Assembly (NCBI RefSeq): GCF_007565055.1
Contig: NC_044554.1
Location: forward strand, 137,577,463 to 137,641,462
Origin: Rhinopithecus roxellana
Taxonomy: Eukaryota > Chordata > Mammalia > Primates > Cercopithecidae
DNA length: 64,000 bases
Reading direction: 5' to 3'
Shown here: positions 1 through 12,274 of the stretch, piece by piece
Layout: every line of letters starts with the position of its first letter
How positions within the stretch are numbered: the first letter of the stretch is position 1
The notes under the pieces: model-generated
What the model was told of the DNA's origin: nothing
What the model saw: the letters and a program-made list of their open reading frames with translations, nothing else
Databases searched by the model: none
Position numbers and translations under genes: made by a program

Positions 1-79
1 TGAAATTAATCAAAGAAAGATATGGTTAGATAATGGACATGGAATATATGGAGATCACCAACAGTTAAGAAATGACTGG

Positions 80-119
80 TGAGACTCTGTCTCAAAAAAA
101 AAAAAAAAAAAAAAAAAAA
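80..119 (+). mobile_element. Alu 3'-end remnant with poly(A)
   Basis: The sequence 'gagactctgtctc' followed by about 24 A residues matches the last bases and tail of an Alu element. Nothing upstream looks like the rest of an Alu, so this is a severe 5' truncation or a deletion relic. Confidence 0.6.
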
Positions 120-229
120 TGGACTGAAGAACTAACATATCAGAAACAGTATAAGTCACAGCTGTGACTTAATTTTTAAGGAGGAGACACAGTTATCAAT
201 ATGAAATAGGGAATCCAATTAATAAAATG

Positions 230-540
230 TTTTTATTTTTATTTTTCAAGACAGAGTCTCATTCTGTTGCCCAGGCTGGAGTGCAATGGTGCAATCTTGG
301 CTCACTGCAACCTCCACCTCCTGGGTTCAAGTGATTCTCGTGCCTCAGCCTCTCGAGTAGCTGGGATTACAGACATGCACCACCATGACTGGCTAATTTT
401 TGTATTTTTAGTAGAGAGGGGGTTTCACCATGTTGGCCAGGCTGGTCTTAACTCCTGACTGCAGGTGATCTGCCTGCAATCCGCCTGCCTTGGCCTCCCA
501 AAGTGCTGGGATTACAGGCATGAGCCACCATGCCCAGCCC
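230..540 (-). mobile_element. Alu element, antisense
   Basis: This is a complete two-arm Alu read on the minus strand. The T-rich tail is at 230-248 and the 5' end lies at 540 ('gagccaccatgcccagccc' on the plus strand). It is flanked by the target-site duplication 'aataaaatg' at 221-229 and 541-549. Substitutions at many CpG sites suggest an AluS-age copy. The short ORF inside it is meaningless repeat translation. Confidence 0.96.
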
Positions 541-639
541 AATAAAATGATTTTAAAAGTGAGTGTTCATTAAGAGAAAATCTGTAATCTTGGTAGAAGA
601 AGATAAGAACTAGTATTTATTAATAAAACAGTTTACATT

Positions 640-960
640 GTATCAAAGCAAAAATTGTAATGGACAAAGTTAAATAGGCAAGGAAGACTTTATTCAAAGC
701 TATTGCAGTAGGAAAGAAAGGCCATACTCAGCTTGAGCTCAACTCCACCAACACAAAGAACTAGAAAGTTTATAAGAGCTGAGATGTGGGGATCTTAGAC
801 TATCTATGTTTGCTAATTGGCTTTACTCAAAGAAAATGTAAATTTTTTCTCATATTCATAATAGGGAGTAATTTAATATCTTAAAGCAAGGACTCACTGA
901 AATTAGGCTCCTACTCTCCTACAGAAACTGAGAAACAGGTGCCCTATTTTAGATGGCTCC
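640..960. mobile_element. Old LTR-like fragment, related to 12383-12650
   Basis: This segment shares recognisable blocks with 12383-12650: 'caaagcaaaaattg', 'gagctcaact', a 'tgtttgctaa(t/c)tggcttt' block, and the same order of a '..ttgcagt..' block and an A-rich block. Two divergent copies of one interspersed repeat are therefore present. The tone (tttatt, gagctcaactc) resembles an old ERVL/MaLR-age LTR, but I cannot name the family or its strand. Confidence 0.45.
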
Positions 961-3530
961 AAGTACCTGAGATAGATATTCTTGGACTTTAAAACAGGCA
1001 AGAAGCTTTTTAAAAGATTTATGCCCTAAAGGGGCAAAGAAAGAATGGACATTTACAAATTTTCTGAAGTAAATGCTTTAAGAAAAAGCGGATCAGGGAC
1101 CTGGAATAAGGAAGAAGTTTCTCTTCCACTGAAACTTAAAGACAAAGGACTGAACAAACATTTTTGCAATACAGGTAAGCAGAATAAAAATATATAAAAT
1201 TCAATTAAAATTAACTACCATCCCTAAAAATAGAAACCTGGTATCAGTGGTAAACTGCTTTTTTAGAACTTTATACTAAGGTTTCTTAAATTATATATTT
1301 GTTAATACTGTCATTCTGTTGATAACCCACATTTTACTACATTATTTTCAGGCACTCAAGAAAAAGACTCACAATTGATGACCACAGAAATTATATAATC
1401 TCTCTCATTGCCCTTTTTGGCAGAATGACAAGCTGTTAAGAATCATTAGCTGTTTAGAATGAATGATTCTAAATGAAAAGCTAAATACAATCTTCTTTCT
1501 TGTCTGCAAGAAAAATAATGTTACAATTTTGAGTTTTCATATGGATGACTAAATGCTGAAAAAGTTCATATGATAAAATGAAATTCTACCTAAATACAAC
1601 TGGACTCTGGTAAGTAAGTAAATGTCTGAATCATACATAAAATTCTATTTGCCATTAAGACTAGGGGCTTTTCCATTTTGTAGAGTCATTATAGTCTTTG
1701 ACAGGCTGATGAAATCCATGGACCCATAAATTTGTTCTAGTGTAGATAGACTTCATTGCCTTTGCTCTCAATCGGAAATGTTATTCTGGGATAAAACAGA
1801 TAGAGATAAAACAGATAGAGCACACCATATTTGAGAAGCAATAGAAAGAATATTAAAATGACATCGTCTCATAAATCAGAATGGAGGTTTGGGGAAAAAT
1901 GAAACTTCTGTCAGTTATCTATATTTTATTATTATATAATTCCATTGGTTTACTTCAGTAAAATATCCATGATAAATAGCATATTAAATTTAGATCTACT
2001 CTGGAATCTGCAAGAATACTTTTTAAATGTCTTAATATATAAAATTATATTTTTCAACTATGCCACAAAATGAACCCCAGTGGAAAGTATTTGATATCTC
2101 AAATGTTTCTCGGTAAATTAAAAAGTTGAGAAATAACAATGCATTGCTATTACTAGTGTAAAGAGATTACACATAGAAAACATTCCTCCTAGAAAGATCA
2201 CATGAGAATTACAGACATCATAACATTCAATTAAAGGCTACCATTTAAAGAAATACACAATTTACATTTAAACTTATAAAAAGTCATTGTACATGATGAT
2301 GGCTATTACTTTAATTTTGCACCAACATAATTAGAATAAAACTATGTCATTTAAGTTACCAAAAGTTACCTTACTCTAGGTCTTCCAGAAAACTGAAGAA
2401 ACAAAAGGTACATAGTATAGTAGTAGAAAGCTAACCAAAATTTGAAACTGATTTTATTTGTTTTAAAATTCTCAAGTTAACTAACAGCATCTTTGATATT
2501 GTTAAGATGTCTAGAAAATAAAATGTTTGCTACTCTAATGAGGCAATTGACAGAAATATTAAGGCAAAAAAGGCACGGCGCACACAATGAGATGCGTGAT
2601 ATGCTAACATCCGCCACATAAAAAGCAGAGTGAATACTCAGAAGTGGTTTCCTGTATGCAGTGAGAGGTAAGGGGATCTACCCATAATTGAGACCAATGG
2701 TTTATTACAGAAGGGGACTACTTTCAACTTTCAACCAGCTCCCAACTTCTGTAAATGAGGATATATTATAAAGATTCAATATTTATTGCATTTAGACCAT
2801 AATAGATAAGTCTAGTGATAGATCCCCAGAAATAGAACCTGTATCTCTAGAGAAGCACAGAGCTGTAGGAACACTGGATGGCAATAATTACTGACACAGT
2901 CTCCAGGCTAATTATTTCAAACATAAATAGCAATGTTTATGATCTATCTATAAGCAGCCAAGTTATTAATTCACCATGAAAATGAAATGTGCTTGCAATG
3001 GAATATATCCAGTCAGTTTAACAGAAATGGAATCTTACTGCTTCATTAAATTATACAATATCATCAATATCACATTCCGCTTTCATGATCAGCTACTATA
3101 ATGCTGCCCACTGGTTTTACAGAAAGATACGTAGACAAGCAACAATGTTAAAAATAAAAATCACCCCTTATTAATAGCTATGGAAGGAGAAGTGCCTACC
3201 ACAGTACAAGATTCTGTTCACTGTTGACCTACAGTGAAAATATATGGCAGCTGTATGCCCTACTGGCTTTAATGTAGTAAACTGAAAAGTATCAACTACA
3301 CATAGAAAGGCAAGAATAACAGATGAATACAGACACAAAGCTATATACATGTACATATATTTAGATATATAAATCTATATTCATTTAGATATATGAGTAA
3401 ATAAGTCAAAATATCAGGCAGTCCAAAAAGTCATAGTGCATATTTAAGTTTTAAGTGTTCTGAAAATCAGTTCCAAATATTGAGGCAATATTTTAGACTG
3501 TTAGGAAACAATGGCAACCAATGGCCATCT
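961..3530. other. AT-rich unique sequence, no gene seen
   Basis: No ORF of note, no exon-like structure and no clear repeat covers this interval. A 15-bp exact tandem duplication, 'ataaaacagatagag', sits at 1791-1805 and 1806-1820. A MADE1-like scrap is listed separately. Confidence 0.6.
2297..2333. mobile_element. MADE1/mariner MITE fragment (possible)
   Basis: The string around 'gctattactttaattttgc' followed by 'accaacataa' resembles one terminal half of MADE1, the short mariner-derived palindromic element whose end reads ttactttTGCACCAACcTAA. Only one half is visible and it has several changes, so the call is tentative. Confidence 0.45.
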
Positions 3531-3536
3531 GTCTAC

Positions 3537-3690
3537 TTCTCTTTCTTTCTCTGTCCTTCCTTTCTCCTTTCCCTTCCCTTCATCTTCTCTTCCCCTCCCT
3601 CCCTTCTATTCTTCCATTTATTCCCTCCCTTTTTTCTTCCCTCCATCCCTCCATTTTTCTTTCCTTTTTTTCTTGCTTTCCTCTCATGCT
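3537..3690. repeat. Polypyrimidine (CT-rich) low-complexity tract
   Basis: About 150 nt on the plus strand are almost purely C and T with irregular ttcc/ccct units. It gives three overlapping plus-strand ORFs of 83-104 codons made of Ser/Phe/Pro/Leu, which are compositional artefacts. Confidence 0.9.
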
Positions 3691-4655
3691 TATGGTACAC
3701 CTTTTGTGTCATACACTGTTCAGCATTGTGAAATACACTGGAAAAGGATATTTAATTATCTACCTTCTAAAAACTCTTCTGGTATAAAGAAGATTTTAAA
3801 AAGCCAAAAAAAAAAAAGTAAATAAAAACAAATAAATATGTGTAATGTCAGGCAATGATAAGTGCTGTGAGAAAGATAAAGGAGAGCCAGAGGATAGACA
3901 GTAATGTGGGTAGAATGAGGGAGGAAAATTTTGATTGAAAGACAATGGAAGACTTCTCCAAAGGGATAGCATATTGGTAGACAGATAAGTAAGGGAAGAG
4001 TAAATCAAATAACAATCTGGCAGAGCATTCCCAGATAAGGAAATCCCAACTAAAAGCCCTTCCCAAAGTGGGAATAAACCTGTTCTGAACAGGAAGGCCA
4101 GAGTGGCTTACATGGAGTTGTTAGCAAGGAGACTGACAGGAAATGAATATGGAGTCATGGGCATAGAGTTTCTGACCCATAGGACAAAATATAGACTTTC
4201 TTTATTTAGTACGGCTATTTTTCAGTGGATCGCATAACAGGAGATTGATTTTCAGTCAAACTAAAAGTCCAAAGGCAGGTTTCAAATAGAAACAGACTCC
4301 TCATTTCATAAATTACATTTGGATGCTGACTTTAAAAATTAGAGCATACAGGAGTCCTTTTAGCTATACATGGATATGTAATACTATAACCTAGCACATG
4401 TATGATGCCTCTCTCAGTTTATAAAATACTTTTATTACATTATTTGATTTCATACTCACAGTCTTTTATAGTACACAGAGAAAGTATTTTAAACTTCATC
4501 TTACATATGAAAAAATTAAGGCATAAAAGGTTAAATGAATCGCCCATGGCCACAATACTAATAAAAAAGTCTTGACTTTAGAATCAACAAATATACAAAT
4601 GCCAAGAAAGTAGTCATTAGTAGTACAAATCATTCTTTATATGAATAAGAGAATA
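3691..4655. other. Unique sequence, no gene seen
   Basis: There is an A-rich patch at 3806-3836. No repeat or exon can be recognised in the rest. Confidence 0.55.
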
Positions 4656-4659
4656 GGAT

Positions 4660-4855
4660 ACATATATACACACACACATATATACACATAGAATATATAT
4701 ATACACACATATATATACACATAGAATAAGATATATACACACATATATGTGTGTATATATCCTACATATGTGTGTATGTGTATATATATGTTATATATAT
4801 ACATGTTATATATATACATATATATGTATATATATATATATATATATATAACAAG
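4660..4855. repeat. TA/CA-rich microsatellite
   Basis: Alternating cacata/tatata units give way to gtgtat/tatata units and end in a pure TA run at about 4829-4850. The first half (CA plus TA) and the second half (GT plus TA) are loosely inverted copies of each other, so the tract could extrude a hairpin. ORFs on both strands (102 and 71 codons of Tyr/Ile/Met/Cys) are artefacts. Confidence 0.9.
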
Positions 4856-5514
4856 CAGGTTGACTTTTAGCTTTGTATCAGTTAATATCCTCCATGGTCC
4901 CTTTTGCACTATCCACTGGGAAAGAGCAGACTTTTCACTGTTCATACAAAAGCACTTTCTTTAGAGTTGAAAGTATGTATTTAACTCTCTATGGACTTTT
5001 TCTCATGACAGTGTCCAAATCCTTTGGTTTGTTAGGCACTAATGTGATACATTATTGCACTAACTGATACTTTTGAAATGAAAATACAGCAATCCTAATG
5101 ACTAACTTAGACAAATAATGATTGCCATACTTTGAAAAGAAAGCAAAGATATTTAATTCTCCCTGCTTCATTATTTTACTATGCCTGAGAAACCAGCATG
5201 AAGATTCTTTAATAATATTAGAAATGACGTGATTTCATGACAAAATTCTGCAAGCTGCTTTTAACTCCATCCAGTTTCACAGTTCTGGCCTACAAAAAGG
5301 CCAAATTAAAACATGACATAGAGAAATTATGTTTATAAACTATGGAAAAGCAGAAATTAAGAAGAGTACTCAGACCCAGTCATATCCATGTTAGAATGAC
5401 TTTAGAGGAATTATATGTGTATACCATATAGGTACTTTTAGAACATGTTCAGTTCTTGATCTCATTAGCAAGTGCATTCTGGCTTGTAAGAACAAGCAAG
5501 CCTTTTTTGGCTCA

Positions 5515-5518
<4 letters not shown>
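4856..5518. other. Unique sequence, no gene seen
   Basis: Ordinary AT-rich sequence with no recognisable repeat, exon or RNA gene. Confidence 0.55.

Positions 5519-5589
<71 letters not shown>
5519..5589. repeat. (CT)n microsatellite, about 35 uninterrupted units
   Basis: The run is an uninterrupted CT dinucleotide of about 71 nt. It then passes into a ctt/cct-rich stretch to about 5622. A perfect run of this length is normally length-polymorphic. Confidence 0.97.
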
Positions 5590-5592
<3 letters not shown>

Positions 5593-5759
5593 TCTTCCCT
5601 TCCTTCCTTTCCCATCCCCTCCTTTTGAAATGAGGACATCAGAACTCTATTTTTTCATAAGAGGTCTTTCTATTTCATTGAAAAGAATATATTTTGTTTT
5701 CTCTGGAATACTATAAAAGAATGAACTTCATTGTTAACTGATAGATGTGTTAGGTCTAA

Positions 5760-5853
5760 AGTACAGTCAGGCAACAAATAATGACGTTATGGTCAAAAAC
5801 AGACTTCATAAACGATGGTGGTCTCATAATAATACCATAATTTTACTGTACCT
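5760..5853. mobile_element. pogo/Tigger-like DNA transposon, left part
   Basis: The start 'acagtcaggcaacaaataa' continued by 'tgacgtta', then the 'cataattttactgtacc' block, fits a Tigger-group nonautonomous element with a CAGTCAGGCA terminus. The element resumes at 9735 on the far side of an inserted L1. I cannot assign the exact MER name. Confidence 0.6.
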
Positions 5854-8800
5854 TTTATATTTTTTAAGTTCAGGGACACACGTGCAGGTTTGTTATATAG
5901 ATAAACTAATGACATGGTTTATTTCATCACTCAGGTATTAAGCATAGTACCCATTAGTTATTTTTCCTAATCCTCTCTCTCCTCCCACCCTCTACCCTCC
6001 ACCATGCCCCAATGTCTGTTGTTCTCCTTTATGTGTTCATGTGTTCTCCTCTTTTATTTCTCACTTATAAGTGCTAACATGCGGTATCTGGTTTTCCATT
6101 CCTGTGTTAGTTCAATTAGGATAATGGCTTCCGGCTCCATCCGTGTTTCTCCAAAGGATACAATCTCATTCTTTTAAATGGCTGCAAAGTATTATAGGGT
6201 ATAGGGTGTATATGTACCAATCTACCACTGATGGGCATTTAGGTTGATTCCATGCCTTTGCTATTGTGAACAGTGCTACTATGAACGTATGTGTGCATGT
6301 GTCTTTATGGTAGAACAATTTATGTTCCTTTGGGAATACACCCAATAATGTGATTGCTGGGTTGAATAGTAGTTCTATTTTCAGGTCTTTCAGAAATTGC
6401 CACACTGGTTTTCACAATGGTTAAACTAATTCACACTCCCAACAATGATGTATAAGCATTTCTTTTTCTCTGTGACTTTGCCAGCATATATTACTTTTTG
6501 ACTTTTTAATAATAGCTATTTTGACTAGTGTGAAATGGTATATGACTTTGATTTGCATTTCTCTAATGATCAGTGATATTGAACATTTTTTCATATAATT
6601 GTTGGCTGCATGTATGTCTTCTTTTGAAAAGTGTCTGTTCATGTCCTTTGCCCACTTTTTAATGGGGTTATTTTTTTCTTATAAATTTGTTTATGTTCTT
6701 TATAGATTCTGGATTTTAGACCTTTGTCAGAAACATAGTTTGCAAACATTTCCTCCTATTATGTAGGTTGTCTGTTTACTTTGATGACAGTTTCTTTTAC
6801 TATGTGAAAGTTATTTAGTTTAATTAGAGTCCATTTGTTAATTTTTCCTTTTGTTGCAACTAATTTTAGTGTGTTCATCATGAAATCCTTGCCCATGCCT
6901 AAGTCCAGAATGGTATTGTGTAGGTGGTCTTCTAGAATTTTCATAGTTTTGCTTTTTCCATTTAAGTGTTTAATTCATGTTGAGTTGATTTTTACATATG
7001 GTATAAGGAAGGGGCCCAGTTTCAATCTTCCGCATGTAGCTAGCCAGTTATCCCAGTCCCGTTTATTGAATAGGGAGTCCTCTACCCATTGCTAGTTTTT
7101 GTTATTTTTCTCAAAGATCAAATGGTCATAACTGTGAGGCCATACTTCTGGGCTCTCTTTTCTGTTTCATTGGTTTATGTGTCTGTTTTAGTACCAGTAA
7201 CATGCTGTGGGGATTACTGTAGCCCTGTAGTACAGTTTGAAGTCAGGTAACATTATGCCTCTAGCTTCATTCTTTTTGCTTTGGATTGCCTTGGCTATTC
7301 AGGCTCTTTTTGGTTCCATTTGGATTTTAAAGTAATGTTTTTCTCTCTGTGAAGAATATCATTGTAGTTTGAAGAGGATAGCACTGAATTTGAAAAATGG
7401 TTTGGGAAGTATGGCCAATTTTAACTGTATTGATTCTTCCTATCTACGAGCATGAAATGTTTTTCCATTTACTTGTCTCATCTCTGATTTCATTGAGCAA
7501 TGTTTTGTAATTCTTATTATAGAGACCTTTCAACCCCCTAGTTAGAAATCTTTCAACTCCCTGTATTCTCAGGTATTTTAGTATTTTTGTGGCTATTATG
7601 AATGGGATTGCATTCTTGATTTGGTTCTCAGTTTGACTGTTGGTGGTGTATAGGAATACTAGTGGTTTTTGTACATTGATTTTGTACCCTGAAACTTCAC
7701 TGAAATTATTTATTAGCTTAAGGAGCTTTAGGGCCAAGACTATGGGGTATTCTAGACATAGAATCATGTTATAGACAAATACGGAAAGTTTGATTTCCTA
7801 TCTTCTTATTCAGATGTACTTTATTTCTTTCTCTTGCCTGGTTGCTCTGGCCAGGACTTCTAATGTCATGTGGAATAGGAATGGTAAGAGAGGGCATCCT
7901 TGTCTTGTGCTGGTGTTCAAGGGGAGGGGAATGCTTCCAATTTTTGCCCATTCAGTATAATGTTGGCTGTGGGTCTGTCATAGATGGCTGTTATTATTTT
8001 GAGTTATTTACCTTCAGTACCTAGTTTATTGATAGTTTTTTATCATGAAGAGATTTTGAATTTTATCAAAGCCTTTTCTGCATCTATTGAGATAATCGTG
8101 TGGGTTTTGTCTTTAGTTTTGTTTATGTGATGAATAACATTTACTGATTTGCATACCTTGGACCAACCTTGCATCCCAGGGACAAGTCTACTTGATTGTG
8201 GTGGATGAGCTTTTCGATGTGCTGCTGGATTCAGTTTGCCAGTATTTTGTTGAGGATCTTTGCATCAGTGTATATCAAGGATATGGACCTAAACTTTTGT
8301 TGTTGTTTTTTGTCTCCACCAGGTTTGGGTACCAGAATGATGCTGGCTTCATAGAATGAGTTAGGGAGGAGTCCCTCCTCCTCAGTTGCATTGGAATAGT
8401 TTCAGTAGGAATAGTACCAGACCACTACTCACCACATTTTGATGGGTGGCATCAGCCAAAGTGTTTTGCAGGCTGGTGGTAGCAGATCAATCCTCATTCT
8501 CATTTGCCAGCTGCAGCAGAAGCATGGCAGGGTGCATGCTCATCAGGTGCAGCAGGGTGCTAGCAGGTGTTTGGGTGCCAGCTATCATGCAGGTATTCAC
8601 AGCAGTGGTAGAGGCAGCATGTCTCAGAGGAAGAGGTACACCCATTGGTGACTGTGTGCATGGTCACACTGGTGGTGGTATTAGCATGAGGGCAGGGCCC
8701 TGGTGGGTGTAAGTGTGTCTACCCTCTGTGTGTATTCATGCAGGTTAAGACTGGCTGCTAAGGGTGGGGGAGGGTTTGTTGTTCTCTGTGCCTAGTTTCA

Positions 8801-9728
8801 CTCTGGCAACAGTGTTGGTACAGGGGTAGGGTGCTGTGACCACAAGGCCCTGACTGTAACAGCGATATGGCAAGGGGATGGGGGGTGGAGTGCACTCATG
8901 ATGGTAGCAGTGGCAGAGCAGGGTTCATGCACAAAAACATGCTGGTGTGGTCAGGAAGGAAAGATTTGCCTGCACACACACACGTTGGCAAAGTGATGTG
9001 GGGCTGGCCATGGGCCCAGGGGACACTGCAGTGAAGGGAGGGACTGGATGGGTGCTGCTCTGCTGGAGCTCTCTGCTGGTCAGGTACCATCTTCCACAGC
9101 AGAAGCTATGATGCAGGCCCCCAGGGCACCTGAGGCTGTACTGCAAGCAGGCACAGCCAGACTGGAGTCCTGAGAGAGGCTAGTAAACCAAAATGTGCTC
9201 AAGTCAAACTAGTCCCATCAGATGGGCAAGACTGCCCAGCAGAGATCAGGTTTGACAGTTCCCTTAGGGCTAAAGTTTCCCTTGAGAACAAGTTGAAATT
9301 AGGGGGATGGGCATCCCTGGCCTTACTCTGGTACAGATGTTTCACACCAAACTCACTGGGCTCCACACTGATTGCAGTGCTGCCTCTACCACTTCTCTAA
9401 GCAGATCTCTCTGCCACTCAAGTGGCCCTGGCAGCTGAGAGGTCTCCTCCTGCTGGGATTCCAGAGGTCCATGGCAAGAGCAGGTCACTCCTTTCCAGTT
9501 TAACTCTCCCAATTCCGTGTCATTGCTGGGGGTAGGAGTTTAAGTCCCAGTGTGCGGCAGCCTCATTTAGAGCTCCCAGCTCCTTCCCACTTCAGCCCAG
9601 CTTCTGTGTCTTCCTCAGTCTACTCTCAGTGCCTTCCCTCTGAAGATCTGTTAGGACTGTGCCAGTCATTTTGGTCCCTTGCTGGCAGCTGTTCCACCTG
9701 GCTGCATCTAGTTGGCCATCTTGCCCTG
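5854..9728 (-). mobile_element. L1 (L1PB/L1MA-age), antisense, internally deleted
   Basis: Read on the minus strand, the 5' end is at about 9728 with the L1 start motif 'gggcaagatggcc', then a GC-richer 5' UTR down to about 8425. At about 8421 the sequence jumps into mid-ORF2 and runs through the RT/thumb and C-terminal region to the 3' UTR at about 5854. The ORF1 region and the first part of ORF2 (endonuclease) are missing, roughly 2.4 kb judged against the longer L1 at 30185-36376. ORF2 is full of stops. The longest relic, 7444-7767, still reads as the part just after the FADD region. Flanks 'ttttatattt' and 'ttttatgttt' look like a decayed target duplication. Confidence 0.9.
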
Positions 9729-9734
9729 AATTCA

Positions 9735-9905
9735 TTTTATGTTTAGATATGCTTAAACACACAAATACTTACCATTGTGTTACAATCGCCTATGATAGTC
9801 AGTAAAGTAACATGTCATGTATATTTGTAGTCTAGGAGCAATAGGCTATAACATATAGCCAAAGCGTGTAGCACTATCACTCTTCATCAAACCTAAGTGT
9901 AAAAG
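9735..9905. mobile_element. pogo/Tigger-like DNA transposon, right part
   Basis: The interior blocks 'atgtttagatatgctt', 'cttaccattgtgttacaat' and 'aggagcaataggctata' continue directly from the part at 5760-5853. This shows that the L1 between them landed inside the transposon. The far terminus is degenerate. Confidence 0.6.
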
Positions 9906-10531
9906 AACTCAGGTTCTCTATTTCTTTAGGTCTTCATTTTCTGAAAGCTCCTGTGTTACATAAAACCTATATTAAATAAATTTGTATACTTTTATCAGAT
10001 TATCTTGTTAATCTGTTTGCTGTCATAGGTACCTCAGCCATGAACTTAGCAATGGGTGAGAAAATGTATCTTCTCTTCCATATAATTGGAACCTCTTCTA
10101 TAAACTTTCATTATATTACACAACACAGTTTTTTTTAAGGGCAGTAAGAGAAGGGTCATTATTTTACAGACTGTCATGGTCATGCTTTATAGAAAAACAC
10201 TACTTGTTCAAACTCTATATTGTACTTTTTTGGTGAAAATTTTGCTCCAAAGGAGAGATAACTTTAGGCACAACAGAGAAGTGAGGTGAAAGGTGTTTAA
10301 AAATGTCCTTTAGGAACTATTGGTTCCTTCATATTTTTCCCAAATGGCTCATATACAAAGATTTGAGCTGGGTACTGAGCCAAAGCAAAGACTAATATCA
10401 GACCTGGGAAATAGAAGTATACTCTAAATGCTGATAAAATCAATGGGATGACCAAAAATAATTTCAGAAGAAGATAACCTCAACAGATAAAAAATGGAAA
10501 AAGAAATGAAGTGAAAAAATAGGAGTTATAA
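9906..10531. other. Unique sequence, no gene seen
   Basis: Nothing recognisable apart from the target duplication of the following Alu at its right edge. Confidence 0.55.
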
Positions 10532-10838
10532 GGCCGGGCGCGGTGGCTCAAGCCTGTAATCCCAGCACTTTGGGAGGCCGAGACGGGCGGATCGCAAGGT
10601 CAGGAGATCGATACCATCCTGGCTAACACGGTGAAACCCCGTCTCTACTAAAAAATACAAAAAACTAGCCTGGCGAGGTGGCGGGCGCCTGTAGTCCCAG
10701 CTACTCGGGAGGCTGAGGCAGGAGAATGGCGTAAACCTGGGAGGCAGAGCTTGCAGTGAGCTGAGATCTGGCCACTGCACTCCAGCCTGGGCAACAGAGC
10801 GAGACTCCGTCTCAAAAAAAAAAAAAAAGAAAGAAAAA
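10532..10838 (+). mobile_element. AluYR-type Alu (Old World monkey subfamily)
   Basis: This is a full-length, low-divergence Alu with a 19-bp perfect target duplication, 'gaaaaaataggagttataa', at 10513-10531 and 10839-10857. It carries the cercopithecid signature bases: 'ggctcaagcctgtaatccc' in the left arm, 'actagcctggcgaggtgg' in the linker region and 'gatctggccactgcactcc' in the right arm. Human AluY normally reads ctcacgcc, attagccgggcgtgg and gatcgcgccactgc there. Many CpGs are intact, so the insertion is young. The minus-strand ORF at 10526-10780 is a repeat artefact. Confidence 0.97.
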
Positions 10839-10857
10839 GAAAAAATAGGAGTTATAA

Positions 10858-11709
10858 AGCAATTAACTTTAAAAGATTTCCCAGAATAGGTATTTGAACT
10901 TCCTCAAATAGAGTCAGTTTCGCCATAACATTTGTTTTAAATAGTAAATTTCTTCAAACACAATTGGTTTATTAAAAACAATTTTAACATAACACAATAT
11001 TTTATTTTGCTTGTATGTAATTTCATTGATGAGAAACACTAATGACTTCAGAAAACTGTATGTAGCTAAACCAAGCATTGCAGGACAATAACACACACAC
11101 GTACACACTCCTACCAGCCACCTCAGTTCACAATATGGGTTATGAGTCACCCCTACCCACATACAGTGTTACAATTTTCTCTCTACTTCATTTAATCCTC
11201 CTTCCACTACTGCAAAACAATTCACAATTGCAACCCTTCCAACTCCCAGTCTACAAGCAAATTTTAGGTCTTTTAAAATGTAAAATGCCATATTTACTGT
11301 AGTATGTCTATATATTTTGAACCATTTAGCATATGCAAAACTATGCTACCATTTTTTATTAGGTTCTAGTTATTTTATGTGTCACTGACAAAGTTTTTGG
11401 GGTTGTGCTCCTAACCCTATTTTTCCCATAAGCCCTTCTGATTGTTTTATTGTATGATTTTGCATAGCAAGTGATTCTTAGGAACACACATGTCTATGTC
11501 ATGCTATAATAGAACTGACTGTATTTAAAAAATATTTAATTCCAATGCTATATAAATTATTCAAGGAACATTCATGAAATATTTATTTGGTGTCTTAAGA
11601 TACATAGAAAATTTGGCAATAATTTTATCTAGCCAATACCATCAAGTCAATATGATTTTCCTACAAGAAGCATAGACCAGTGTAATCACAAATCAAACCA
11701 CTGACCTAT
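10858..11709. other. Unique sequence, no gene seen
   Basis: AT-rich with a short CA run near 11091. No recognisable repeat or exon. Confidence 0.55.
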
Positions 11710-12110
11710 TGCTCCAGTTTGGATATTTGGCTCTCCAAACCTTATGTTGAACTTTGATCCCCAATGTTGGACATGGGGCCCAATGGGAGGTGCTTAGATC
11801 ATGGGAGCAGATTCCTCATGAATGGCTTGGTGCCATTCTTGCAATAATGAGTGAGTTCTTGCAACATTAGTTCTCATGAGAACTGTTTAATAAAAAGAGC
11901 CTGACACCTCCTCTCCCTCTTGCTTCCTCTCACCATCTGATTCCTGTATATGCCAGCTGTTCTTTGCCTTTCACCATGAATGGAAGCAGCCTGAAGACCA
12001 CAACAGAAGACTACAACATGGTGCTGGCTGAGAAGATTCTGGCAGCATGCTTCAGCACAGCCTTTAGGACTGTGAACTAAATAAACCTATTTTCTTTATA
12101 AATTATGTAG
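11710..12110 (+). mobile_element. MSTB-type MaLR LTR, sense
   Basis: The start 'tgctccagtttggatatttg' and successive MST hallmarks ('gatccccaatgttgga', 'cctcatgaatggcttggtgc', 'taaaaagagcctg', 'gaatggaagcagcctga', 'ctttataaatta') appear in order. The LTR is cut off after the polyadenylation region. This is a solo, decayed ERVL-MaLR LTR. Confidence 0.88.
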
Positions 12111-12163
12111 GTAGGCCTAGTAAACTTACATAACACCCTACTGGTAGGACATGAGACAGCTGT

Positions 12164-12223
12164 CTTTATTTACTAAATTGGCAAATACTTTATAATTTTT
12201 AATACTGAATTTAGTAAATAAAG
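12164..12223. repeat. Perfect 16-bp inverted repeat (hairpin)
   Basis: 'ctttatttactaaatt' at 12164-12179 is exactly complementary to 'aatttagtaaataaag' at 12208-12223, with a 28-nt loop. It may be a relic of a small MITE-like element. No family is recognised. Confidence 0.7.
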
Positions 12224-12274
12224 AGCTATTTTTGATTGTTTTGATTTCTACTTATGACCTCATTTTATCTTAGA

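Noticed and set aside
3480..3825. Three overlapping plus-strand ORFs of 83-104 codons
   Set aside because: They translate a polypyrimidine tract in three frames (Ser/Phe/Pro/Leu only). No coding signal.
4637..4964. ORFs on both strands through the TA/CA tract
   Set aside because: Tyr/Ile/Met/Cys repeats from a microsatellite.
5391..5716. Glu-Arg repeat ORF (minus) and Ser-Leu repeat ORF (plus)
   Set aside because: Direct translations of the (CT)n run.
8439..9746. GC-richer block with plus and minus ORFs, possible gene
   Set aside because: It is the L1 5' UTR in antisense, ending in the 'ggccatcttgccc' L1 start.
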